Source: Phaeoceros laevis
Lineage: Eukaryota; Anthocerotophyta; Anthocerotopsida; Notothyladales
Length of the DNA stretch: 20,884 nt
Assembly: GCA_049999765.1 (NCBI GenBank)
Contig: JBNGIQ010002578.1
Span: 1-20,884, forward strand
Direction of reading: 5' to 3'
How positions within the stretch are numbered: the first letter of the stretch is position 1; each line of letters begins with the position of its first letter. A program made the position numbers and the translations under genes. Under the pieces are notes generated by a model. That model was not told where the DNA came from. It was given only the letters and a program-made list of their open reading frames with translations, and did no database searches. Shown here in pieces: positions 9,780 to 18,300 of this stretch.

Positions 9780-10368
9780 GCACGCGAAGAGACTAAGGCA
9801 TGGTGACTAGAGGTGCTCCCGACCGGCTGTGGTGGAGGGCTACAGGGCAAGGTAGTCCGGGAGGTATAGGGCGAGGTATACGTAGGGCTTGGAGCTGCAA
9901 AGCAAGGCGGGCAGCGGAGCTGTAGGGCGGGGTAAGGAGGCCACGGAGCTCTGCTGGGTGTGGGCGATATGTTGAGAGGCATCTGGCGCAGCAGCTGCCA
10001 GCACTGATCAAACGGGCAGGCTTTAAAGGTTAGGGTGGGTCAATCACAGAGGGTGGCTGATTTGTGGAATTCCTTGAGGCCAGTCCAGTCCAGTCCGGGT
10101 GCACGGGCTGTGTAGATCTCTGTCCACTTGCTCGAGAGCTAGAGGGTGCAAACGTTCTTCAGCTTTGCGGAAACATGGCCATGGGAGTGGTGTGCTGGAG
10201 GAGAGGTCCATGTGACAGGGTAAAGCAATCGGCCAGATCAAAAGATAACTACTACTATCAACATTTAGGATAGTTGCCCTAGCCTATTATGAAGGCAATG
10301 TTTGTTAATTTGCTGCTGTCTGAGCATCAACATAGTGCAATTATTGGGACCTGGGGTGACAGTCATGG
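9780..10368. other. CACTA interior, origin unknown
   Basis: A GC-rich block (9780-10040) has proline-rich frames on the minus strand. It is followed by sequence without any family signature I recognise. It may be captured host DNA, but no protein domain or exon boundary supports that. Confidence 0.35.
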
Positions 10369-10417
10369 AGATTGTTCTTTTTAAGTGAGTGAAGATTGTT
10401 CTTTGTAAGTGAGTGAG
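10369..10417 (+). repeat. 24-bp direct duplication before the GH9 fragment
   Basis: Two adjacent copies of GATTGTTCTTTNTAAGTGAG plus a short extension differ at two or three positions. They lie in what would be the intron upstream of the captured exon. Confidence 0.65.
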
Positions 10418-10468
10418 AAAGATTGCTTGTTTGCTTTCCCTACTAACGAGTTGTGCTGCTGCTTGCAG

Positions 10469-10676
10469 ATTTTGCTGGATGGGAATGCAAGACCATATGG
10501 GGACAATGTTTTCAGGTGGCCTACTGCATGTTAGGCAATGGAACAATATGCAATATGTCACTGCATCATCCTTCGCCCTAGCTATCTATGCTAACTACCT
10601 CGGACCTTCTGGAGAGCTGAAGTCCTCGACTGCATCTTTCTCGAGTTCAACAATTCTATCTCTCGCAAAGTCTCAG
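10469..10676 (+). pseudogene. Captured GH9 endo-beta-1,4-glucanase fragment
   Basis: An intron-like acceptor, GCTTGCAG, ends at 10468 and is followed by a frame reading ILLDGNARPYGDNVF. From about 10510, a frame offset by one base reads GGLLHVRQWNNMQYVTAS, then FALAIYANYL and STILSLAKSQ. These fit the C-terminal part of the plant glycoside hydrolase family 9 catalytic domain, which has a GGL(L/I)-(Y/F)-x-RQWNNMQ-(Y/F)-VT core, a following A-x-YANYL or similar helix, and a later AKSQVDYILG segment. The fragment stops at CAG|GT after SQ, a common GH9 intron position. The segment normally between the PYGD and GGLL parts is missing. It encodes no complete enzyme and lacks the His and Asp/Glu catalytic motifs. 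Intact family members hydrolyse or trim cellulose in the cell wall. Identification is from memory of family patterns, not an alignment. Confidence 0.65.
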
Positions 10677-11100
10677 GTCTCTTATGCACTGCTGAAGCTG
10701 AATTTGTGGATGCAGAGTGGACGGTGCTGCTTTCAGGTTGTAGCTGATAGGTCGAAAGAACATTGTGGTCTGAGAGTTTGGCATGGATTATGTTTCTACA
10801 TTTCTCCGGTTGAATGTGCTTGCTTAACTCTAACTCTGTTCAAGTAGTGAGCTCGAGGTTAGGAAGTTGAAGCATGTATAGGTTTGAGAAATGAGAGTGA
10901 CGACAGGGGCAGGGTGTTCAAGTTGGAGATGGAGGGGCAGGCTGCTGACGAAAAGCAAGGTGTACACTTCGGATACTACGGTGTGGCTGTAAATGCACCA
11001 CCCTAAGCTTTTCGTTTTTTGATTCCCTGTTCGTTTGCGCACCAAACATTAAAGAAACCAACCCAAACTAACAAAAAAACATCTGACTATGAAATTTTCG
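10677..11100. other. CACTA interior after the GH9 fragment
   Basis: If the GT at 10677-10678 is a retained donor, this starts as intron sequence. One plus-strand frame runs on to 10847 but shows no GH9 motif after AKSQ. I see no further exon and nothing else identifiable before the right subterminal repeats begin at about 11100. Confidence 0.35.
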
Positions 11101-11531
11101 AAGTACAGTACTTTCAGGGCATTGTAATGTGGTTGTAAAGCACGCGGGCATTCTAGGGTTTCATTGCATTGTAATATGGTAGTAAATCATGGGGGCAAGT
11201 TAGGGTTCCATGGCGCTGTAAAGCGGTTGTAAACATGTTTCTTCCTGATATTTCATTTTTACCTTTTACTTTTTACCTTTTACTATTAACCTTTGACTTT
11301 TGACTTTCCGGCTAATTATTTACTTTTCCGGCCAGGTATATTACTTTCCCGGCCAGGTAAGGGGCTTTCCGGCCACCTAGTTTACAGCGGAGTTACTGCG
11401 ATTTTAACAGAGGATTTACTGCGCCTCATTTTACAAGGCAAAACTATGGTTAAATACGACACACATTACTCCTCCGCTGTAAATATGGATTTCGAAGTAA
11501 ATCTGAAGAATAGCGCAGTAATGAGGCCTTG

Positions 11532-11558
11532 TAAAACGGCCTTATTCTTGTAGTGCCC
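11532..11558 (-). repeat. CACTA right terminal inverted repeat with CCC duplication
   Basis: Read on the minus strand from 11555, the terminus is CACTACAAGAATAAGGCCGT and on to 11532. The first 11 bases match the widespread plant CACTA end CACTACAAGAA. The second CCC is at 11556-11558. Confidence 0.88.
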
Positions 11559-12042
11559 CCACACACCATCAGCAGCGGATGAAGCCAACAGTGAGCTCAA
11601 TGACGCTGATGTTAAGACAGAGCTGTATGGAGATCAGGGAAAACCAAAGGATGATGGCAAAACGACCAGCTCCCAAGGCAAGAGAAGAAAGAAGACACAT
11701 GCACCGATTGCTGCACTTGTGCCGCTACTTGAGAAGAACCACATTGCCCAATTGCAAGCTACAGCAACATATGAGGAGCGGAAGCAACAGCGGCACGTGG
11801 AGGTGATTGTACTCGAGCGAGAGAAGATGGCTTCTTTCATGACAACGGAAGACAAGAAGATGGCTTCTTATATGACAACTGAAGACAAGAAGTTGCTGGC
11901 ATACACAGAAACTGAAGACAAGAAAATTCAGTCCAGTGCAGAGATTGGTAGAGGCATCGTGCAAGCCATGTCTGATATTTCTACAAGCATTCGTGGGCTT
12001 GGTGATGCAATCATTCAGGCTGCACAGATCAAAAAAGGGTGA
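11559..12042 (+). pseudogene. Harbinger Myb-like protein, 3' part, separated by CACTA insertion
   Basis: This is the C-terminal part of the gene that starts at 8444. Skipping the CACTA element and one CCC duplicate joins 9222 to 11559 in the same frame, giving 421 codons in total including the TGA at 12040-12042. It encodes an acidic linker, a KRRKK basic cluster, and a long charged helical region (LLEKNHIAQLQATATYEE onward), which is probably a coiled coil for dimerisation or transposase contact. Three 11-residue repeats ending in TEDKK (about 11815-11925) sit inside it. A helical tail ends in AAQIKKG. As the sequence stands this part has no start of its own and is unlikely to be made. Confidence 0.82.
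11815..11925 (+). repeat. 33-bp in-frame tandem repeat in the Myb-like gene
   Basis: GAAGACAAGAA recurs at 11848, 11881 and 11914, exactly 33 bp apart. It encodes an 11-residue unit (MASFMTTEDKK, MASYMTTEDKK, LLAYTETEDKK). The length preserves frame and the helical heptad-like character, so copy number could vary without breaking the gene. Confidence 0.85.
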
Positions 12043-12363
12043 GACACATGTAGTCGTATTTAAACATGTGTTCAGTTTATAGAGGTGTAGTGCACAGATG
12101 TGCCTGAACTTTTTTTTGCGACCACCAGACCGCCCAAAACGGGCGTCGAAAGGACTTCTGCATGGTTTGATGAAATCCATCTTTTGAACTGAACTGAATC
12201 TGACCAGTTGAGGCAATAGTCGATGAGAACATTGCATGAACCAAGGTGACATGCATGCTTAAGAAGCATTACCTATATTCCACGTGTACAGCAACAACTG
12301 AATTGAAAGATGAATCTTTCAGGCTTGTCAAAGGGTGCTACATGAGGTGGTTGTTGAAATCGA
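12043..12363. other. Intergenic region between the convergent Harbinger genes
   Basis: About 320 bp separate the stops of the Myb-like gene and the transposase. This presumably holds both polyadenylation regions. No other structure is visible. Confidence 0.5.
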
Positions 12364-13208
12364 TCAATCATCGTCCTCCTCATTCCACAGCGTACGCATC
12401 AGCATAACACGGTTTATGTGGCCTTCTGGACTTCCAGGATCTGTTGGCAGGCCTGCAAGAGGGGGAGGGCACACTGGCCCATTGTCCACGGGCTGGAGCA
12501 TGGCTGGGTCAAATTCATCAGCTCTCTCAATCCTGATGTTGTGCAGTATAGCAAATGCGTATGTTATGTTCATGAAGTACTTGACGTTCCCTCTCCACAC
12601 TTTCCTACCCAGTACTCGCCAAACTTGTTTGAGAAAACCAAAGGCTCCCTCCATCACCATACGGCTAGATGACTGCTTGTAACTAAAGAAGTCCATTTTA
12701 GGCACAAGCCCTCTACCAGGGAAAGGGATGATCAACCATGGCAGGAGCGGGTATCCCGCATCACCAATTATATACTCCCTCAGTGGTTGCCCTTCGATCA
12801 TGACAGGGGCCCCCTGCAATCTGTTCCCTTTATTTGCCAGCTGATAGAAGGAAGAGTTGTACAGGATCCTTGTATCATTGGCTGCACCAGGCCATCCTGT
12901 GACTATGTCCAAAAAACGTTTGTTGGGCCCTACAATTGCTTGCATCACCATTGTGAATTCTTTGTAACGACCGCGATACTCCCAAGCATTTTCTGTTCCT
13001 GATAGTTCCATCTTGAAATGAGTGGCATCGATCGCCCCACAGCAATTCACCAACCCCTGCTTGTCCTGAAATCCTTGTTTGACCAACTGCATCTCTTGAG
13101 GAGTAGGCCATGACACATGATGGCCTGCTTTCAATAAACATGATGCAACAAACCGTGTGTAATCTTGCATGCTGTACTTTCACCAACACGCTGGGTGAGC
13201 GTTTCGAG
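12364..13208 (-). pseudogene. PIF/Harbinger DDE transposase, N-terminally incomplete and frameshifted
   Basis: This would be the nuclease that cuts and joins the element ends. The main frame (13170 to the TGA at 12364, 268 residues) carries the DDE_Tnp_4 catalytic signature: NCCGAIDATH (first Asp), YIIGDAGYPLLPWL (second Asp) and RMVMEGAFGFLKQVWRVLG (Glu). It ends in an acidic EEDDD tail. Upstream, another frame at about 13208-13160 reads LETLTQRVGESTACKI, which fits the helix-turn-helix segment before the catalytic core. The two frames meet at a GTGTGT run (13155-13160), where loss of one 2-bp repeat unit would reconcile them. Beyond 13208 an in-frame TAA and the element end follow, so roughly the first 70-100 residues of a usual family member are absent. 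The catalytic residues are intact. It converges on the Myb-like gene with about 320 bp between their stops. Confidence 0.88.
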
Positions 13209-13232
13209 TTACATGTGAAGGAAAGGCCCAAA

Positions 13233-13257
13233 CCCGGAGCGCTTTTTCCGCTCCGGG
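13233..13257. repeat. Subterminal hairpin in the Harbinger right end
   Basis: CCCGGAGCG (13233-13241) and CGCTCCGGG (13249-13257) form a perfect 9-bp stem with a 7-nt T-rich loop. The inner arm overlaps the end of the right TIR. The CCCGGAG core also occurs near the left end, so this is a plausible binding site for the Myb-like protein or transposase. That role is inferred. Confidence 0.75.
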
Positions 13258-13284
13258 TCCGGGCTACATGGAAAGTGGCCCTAA
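13251..13284 (-). repeat. Harbinger right terminal inverted repeat with TAA duplication
   Basis: Read on the minus strand from 13281, the repeat is GGGCCACTTTCCATGTAGCC followed by CGGACCCGGAG, ending at 13251. It mirrors 7863-7895 apart from a 2-bp indel. The plus-strand TAA at 13282-13284 is the second copy of the target duplication. Confidence 0.92.
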
Positions 13285-13292
13285 CGGGCGAG

Positions 13293-13418
13293 TCAATCTT
13301 ACAAGAACACAAAAAAGGAACCCTTCAATCTTACAAGAACACAAAAAAAGGAACCCGTCAATCTTACAAGAACACAAAAAAAGGAACCCGTCAAGAACGC
13401 AAAAAAAGGAACCCGTCG
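13293..13418 (+). repeat. A-rich minisatellite, 32-33-bp unit, four copies
   Basis: Units start at 13293, 13325, 13358 and 13391. The first three contain TCAATCTTACAAGAACACAA followed by an A-run and GGAACCC. The fourth lacks ATCTTAC. The array begins 8 bp after the right target duplication of the Harbinger element. Confidence 0.85.
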
Positions 13419-13492
13419 GAATGCGCGTTGCGGCTTCGACGGGCAACCCTAAAACCCATGGGCTTTGGCGACGGGCCAAGTTTGAGATCCCT

Positions 13493-13650
13493 ATTGGGGC
13501 CTCACTACCACTTCCGTCTCACTCCCACTTATGTAAGTGGTTTTGTGCATCTGGACATATTGGGGCCTCACTACCGGTCACCTAAGTGGCTTTGTGCATC
13601 TCAGTAAGTTGAAGCCTCACTACCGTCGACGTAAGTGGCTTTGTGCACGA
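13493..13650 (+). repeat. 50-66-bp tandem repeat, three copies
   Basis: Copies start at 13493, 13559 and 13609 with ATTGGGGCCTCACTACC or GTTGAAGCCTCACTACC. They end in TAAGTGG(C/T)TTTGTGCA. The first copy has about 16 extra bases in the middle. Confidence 0.8.
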
Positions 13651-13962
13651 GCTCATGGTCGTTTCGGACAACTTCCAGGACAACAGAGCTTTTGCTTTTC
13701 CTGCTCACAGCCCATGTGATCGAGGGCATGATGATAGTGGCACATGTGAGTGCTATATCCCATGTTCTAGCATGAGAGCATGAGCTCCCCTAAAAAAGCG
13801 CTTAAAAATAAGAGAGGATGCCACCCCACTCTAGTTCAAAAAGATTCATTGTACGAAAGAATACAACCTTTTCCCCCAAAAAATGACAGAATCTGACACC
13901 CTGAGCTGGCTTAGCGCGCCGACACATGCTCGAGCCAGCCCAATAGCTTCGCAGTCGCAAAA
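13651..13962. other. TFIIS 3' flank and presumed 3' UTR
   Basis: This is downstream of the minus-strand TFIIS stop. No canonical AATAAA is seen in the minus orientation close to the stop. No gene of its own is visible. Confidence 0.5.
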
Positions 13963-14986
13963 CTAACAGAACTTCCAATGATTGTTGCAGTTCACACATG
14001 TCACAAAAGTGGTCATTGGCTCATCCGCACTCCGTGTCTGCATTTGAAAGTAAGTGCATTTCCTCTGACCACACTTGCCACACTTGAATTGATCTGTAGA
14101 AGCTGCTTGCTTCAGCCCGCGCTCACACTCAAACAGCGCCTTCTCTTTGATCTGCTTGTTTTCCATCTTCCTCAGGTCGCTGGCCATGTCTTCGACAGAC
14201 ATATTCACAATATGCTCCGGCTGAATTTCCCCTAGAAGAACCCTCCTCCTAAAATCAGGGTTCTTTCCATCCTTGAGATTGAACATGATGGATCGGATTT
14301 TGGCCTTGTTCACACCAGTGGACAGACCCAGCTTCACAAAAACTGCTCTCTCAATATTTCCTGCAACCTTGGCCACATCTATCGCCTCCACAAGTTGACG
14401 CACTTCTGGGTCTACCTCGAGACGCACTTTCACCAGCGCCTCCATCAACAGATCGGCAAGTCTGTCCCTTGCATCACTCCCAGTGCTTTGTATCTGAGGC
14501 ATCTTCATTGAAGGGCCATTACACACAGCCTTGGAAGGAGGTGGAGGCCCAGAAAACGGCTTGCTAGATTTAGACACAGCAGGAGAACCCTTCTTTGCAG
14601 AATTTTCAGCAGTTATCAATACTCTCCAATCTTCTATAAGAGTTTGAGCCCTCTCTGCAATTTTGGGCCTCTTGTGCTTGGCTAGTTTCTTCAGCCTCCT
14701 ACCAACCTGCGGTAGACAGATGAGCTATATGGACCTCCAGCTGCAGTAAAAACACGGTCTAAGGATGCAACAGGCATGCAAACGTTAAGCACATGCTAAA
14801 GCAAATCCCTACCTGAGTGTCAACAAGCATAGAAGTCGTGACTTGCACTCCTTTCAGAGCTTTAAGAGCGTCCAGACATCGGGCTTCCTCCGCGTTTGCT
14901 GCTGTACCTTCCTCCGCTGCTTTGGCTGCAGCCTTGTTTACTCTTTCAAACAGCTGCAACAATTGCTCTCTATTCTGTTTAGCCAT
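13963..14986 (-). CDS. TFIIS: Transcription elongation factor TFIIS (S-II), two coding exons
   Basis: TFIIS binds backtracked RNA polymerase II in the nucleus, inserts its zinc ribbon into the polymerase funnel and stimulates transcript cleavage so elongation can resume. Exon 1 is 14986-14813 (58 codons) and exon 2 is 14706-13963. The GT-AG intron (14812-14707, 106 bp, phase 0) ends in CTACCGCAG. The predicted protein is 305 residues, close to the usual family length of about 300-380. Domain I (TFIIS N-terminal) covers about residues 1-87, with the LKALKGVQVT and VGRRLKKLAKH segments. A Ser/Pro-rich linker follows. The central polymerase-binding domain spans about 135-247. The C-terminal zinc ribbon has Cys267, Cys270, Cys295 and Cys298, and the RSADEPMTTF loop with the acidic pair Asp286-Glu287 that promotes cleavage. 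All key residues are present. The gene looks intact and is divergent from MON1. Confidence 0.95.
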
Positions 14987-15330
14987 ACTCCGCTTTCTAA
15001 GAGAACTCCGAGGTTGAACAGGTTACTCGCCAATTCTGTACAAATCGAAGCGGCAGAAGAAATCGGCAAACAGCTTGGGATATCTCCAGCTGATCACAAA
15101 ACTAGTTGGAACGAAAAAAGGGAGATGCTTAAGGTAGAACAAAGCTGCCCAGTCATGGGATTGACCTGGGGGCACGTAGAAGCGTCACATCGGACCTACA
15201 CGCCGAAAACCAAAATCGGAGGAATCCAAATAAACAGGCACCGTCTAGAACGTGCATAGCCCTAAAGTTTGATCGATTCCCCCTTCCCATAGGAATCAGA
15301 TCTTCGAGTTATTTTGCTACTTCCAATCGA
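14987..15330. promoter_or_regulatory. Shared TFIIS-MON1 intergenic region, probable bidirectional promoter
   Basis: The two start codons are 344 bp apart and face away from each other, so both promoters and 5' leaders must fit here unless more upstream exons exist. No clear TATA box is seen, which fits broadly expressed genes. Visible elements include a telo-box-like AGCCCTAAAG at about 15258 and a GGCACGTAG (G-box core-like ACGT) at about 15172. Functional use of either is inferred. Confidence 0.5.
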
Positions 15331-18300
15331 ATGGCTTCACCAACGAGTTCCACTGCCGGCAACGAAGCTGAACGTGAGTTAAGGTCGACTGACAAGGAAG
15401 CAACGCCGCCGCAGATTCGTTTGTATTCGCGTGTCGGCACTACATTGGATCACGGTTTATGCCAGAACCTGCAGTTCGCAGTTCCCTCAGCACTAAATTT
15501 TGCAGTTTCTTCTTTCTTCACCAGCACAGCTGCATTGTCTGCAGACTATGAGGATCTTTTCAGAGTCGATGGACTTGATGATCGTCCCTGTTATCTGCCA
15601 GACGAGGCTACATCGGCGTCTGAGCACAGAAATCACAAGGTTTTTGCAGCTCCAGGCGGGAAGCTATCAGAGGGTTGCAATGTGGAGGAGGTTGGGGGTA
15701 AATTGCAGCTCAACGGAGATGTGCTGACACCTCAGCCTGGTGATGAGGCATCTACAGATGCTGTGCGTGAAGAAGACCGCAACCATCAAACTCTTGATTC
15801 TAGTAGACAAAGGCTAACCTCTGACGACAGCAAGTTAAACCTCGATACGCCGGCCGGTTCTAGCAGCAGCCATGGAGGGACCAGTGGCTACATGGCCGAG
15901 AGTGGCAGTCGGTCAGCGAGCATTTCTAGTAACAGCAGTGGACCGGGAGATGTCATCGATGGGCCAGTAGGGCAGAGAAGTGAAAGTATGTCCTGGTCTG
16001 ACTGGGTGCCAGGGAAGCGTCATCGAGATGAGGTTAGATAGGTACTTTGCATCTAGAGCCTAGCCGGTACCCTTCACACAAGAGCAATGTGTTAATGTTT
16101 TCTGCTGAGCAGGATGACACGCACGAATCCTGGAGGCAGCATCAAAAACATTTCTTCATTCTCAGTAATGCAGGGAAGCCGATTTTCTCCAGGTAGAGGG
16201 TCTTCCTGGCGCATCTCACCTTTGCTTTGCACCCTTTCCTTACATCTCAATGACGTTGGAAAAACCTAGGTATGGAGACGAGCATAAGCTGGCTGGCTTC
16301 TCGGCGACGTTGCAAGCTATAATGTCATTTGTTGAGAACAGGTTATAGCAGTCTGTGGTTCTTTAGCCTGTACTGTTTGGGTCGGCTGTCATGGTTGCTA
16401 CTTTCTGCTACTCAGCCCTTATGTCAAGTGTGCTGATGGTCACATGTTCTGTGCTGGCTTAAACGGGGCTGTAGTGGAGATGTCATACATTCGATGCGAG
16501 CTGGAGATCATCAGGTGATGACTCCACCTTTCTCCAAAGAGATACGTGCTGGTATTTTTGTGCTTAAAATGGGTTTCTGGAGTTGCCTGCGGGACAAACG
16601 CACATTTGCCATGTTGTAGATTGTATTTGCTGTCAAAGGCCCACTTTACTTGGTCTCTATTTCTGCCACTGAAGAGCCAATGCAGGCTTTGAAAGGACAA
16701 CTGGAGCTGCTTCATGGCCAGGTGGTTCTTATCTGAACTGGAATTGGTTTCAACGGTTTCTCCGCATCTTGTCAATGTTGTCCAGGCTTTTAGTGCTGAG
16801 GAACACGAAAGAATCTAGGCTGTACTTATTATTGACGAGGTACTGGAAATATCCAGCTGCTGCTGATATTGACTAAGGCTGTGGAGAAATGTTTCTCGAG
16901 AAATGCAAAGTTTGATATGCGATCATTGCTTGGAGGCACGGAGGTTGTCTTCTCGTCGCTAATACATGCTTTCAGCTGGTGTGTTACTGTTGTGTTCTTT
17001 CTCTCTCTCTCTTGTTATGATGCTTGCTGAATGGCAAGCGCTGTCCTGTAGAAAGTTATATGGCATCTTGAAGTTGTTCTACTGTAGTAGCTTAACTACT
17101 GTTGCAAATGGCATGTCCCATTTGTTATAGCGGCTTTTGAATGCAACCATAGCATTGCAGGTACAGCTATACATGTTGGTCACTGATATGTTGTTATTGA
17201 CCTTGTGGTGCTTACGGGAGGTGGTTGTCTACTTGATTAGGAATCCTGGGACTTTCCTTCACGCTTACACTTGCTTGCCTCTCCCGTACGCAACAAGGCA
17301 GGCCATTGGGGTTGTTCTCCGAGAGATTGCTGAGTCTGGAGTTGTGTTTGCTTTGTTACTGTCCGGGACGAAGGTCTTAGTACTTCCTCTGATGACTTCC
17401 TTAATCTCGCACTTGGAATGTTTGTTTCTCCTTTTCTGTGTTGCCACAAGCATCAGACATGTCCTGTTGGAAACATTGTTGATTACCCCTTAAGTTGTCG
17501 TTCTGTGAGGTTCTGGATATTCTGTTGCTGGGAACTGCAGGTCATAAGCATTGCTGGAGCTGGGAGAGCTTCTCTACATCCTGATGATGTATATCTTCTG
17601 TCCAACTTTGTTTCTTCGTCAGAATCCTTCAGGTGTGTCAAGCTTTCTGCCCAACCTATTGCAGAGGCTGAATTTTTTCTTTCATATTGCTAATGCTGTT
17701 TTCCATGGGTCAGAACGACAGAATCTTTTTCACCTGTTTGCCTTCCTCGATACAATGCCGCGGCTTTTCTGTATGCATATGTGCAGTATGTAGAAGTAAG
17801 TATCACACAGTGGAGTACTAGCACATCATCACCTCTTTGTAGGACTCGTTTGCTGCTGTTTGCAACATGATCATGTGGTCGTTTACTGTGTCAAACTCCA
17901 CCCTTACTGGGTGATGTATATAAACTGACAGGCTGTAATGAATGGTCACGATGCATTCAGTTGGACCTGACTTGAAGGTCATCTATACAAGCTGTTCTGT
18001 TCTTGTGAATTTCTCAATTGCAATAAAAAATATTGTGGTGCATTTAGAAGCTGAGTTTGTGTGATGGGCGCTGGTGTAGAATGATAAGGAGATTAGACTC
18101 TGTATACATTAGCAAACCCTCAAGTCTCATCCTCTAACCAGTGGCATTCGGAGCTGTATTTTGCAGTCAGACACGTGCTTGATTTTGCTAACTGCAGATT
18201 CTGAGGCTTTTTTTTACTTGAAGGAATGCAGGTACTTTAGCTGCTTTTCTGTACTATATGTTATGGTTCTTATGCCTGTTATGGATGCTGTAAGACTCAT

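Larger units (their letters stand above)
9223..11555. mobile_element. Non-autonomous CACTA (En/Spm) transposon, 2.3 kb, with captured gene fragment
   Basis: The left end starts CACTACTAGAATAAGG at 9223. The right end read inward from 11555 starts CACTACAAGAATAAGG. Over 24 bp the two agree at 21 positions. CCC flanks both ends (9220-9222 and 11556-11558), a 3-bp duplication as expected for CACTA elements. Both ends carry the subterminal repeats typical of the superfamily, here variants of GCTGTAAA, TTTACAGC, TTACTGC and TTTTACAA in both orientations (about 9240-9425 and 11100-11540). No TNPD-type transposase or TNPA-like protein is visible. The interior carries a diverged internal repeat, unidentified GC-rich sequence and a GH9 endoglucanase-like fragment. 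It sits inside the Harbinger Myb-like gene and so arrived later. Confidence 0.9.
7863..13281. mobile_element. PIF/Harbinger DNA transposon, 5.4 kb, nested CACTA insertion inside
   Basis: The element is bounded by inverted copies of GGGCCACTTTCCATGTAGCC. The left end is at 7863 and the right end, read inward, starts at 13281. Each end is flanked directly by TAA (7860-7862 and 13282-13284), matching the 3-bp TWA target preference of PIF/Harbinger. Between the ends are the two diagnostic genes in convergent order: a Myb/SANT-like DNA-binding protein (8444 to 12042, plus) and a DDE_Tnp_4-type transposase (12364 to about 13208, minus). Subterminal CCCGGAG/CTCCGGG motifs recur at about 7889, 7975 and 8065 on the left and in the hairpin on the right. 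Without the 2.3-kb CACTA insertion and its 3-bp duplication the element would be about 3.1 kb. Both genes are damaged, so it is probably non-autonomous now. Confidence 0.92.

Noticed and set aside
10413-10847. The full 144-codon plus-strand frame as a real small protein
   Set aside because: Only 10469-10676 has GH9-like segments. The start region is intron-like and the tail has no match to the family, so it is better read as a gene fragment.
13110-13607. 165-codon plus-strand frame across the Harbinger right end
   Set aside because: It crosses the transposon boundary and the A-rich minisatellite; it is a shadow of the transposase and repeats.
18010-18030. AATAAA inside MON1 intron 9 as a gene end
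   Set aside because: Coding exons with correct phase continue downstream, so at most it is a cryptic polyadenylation signal.
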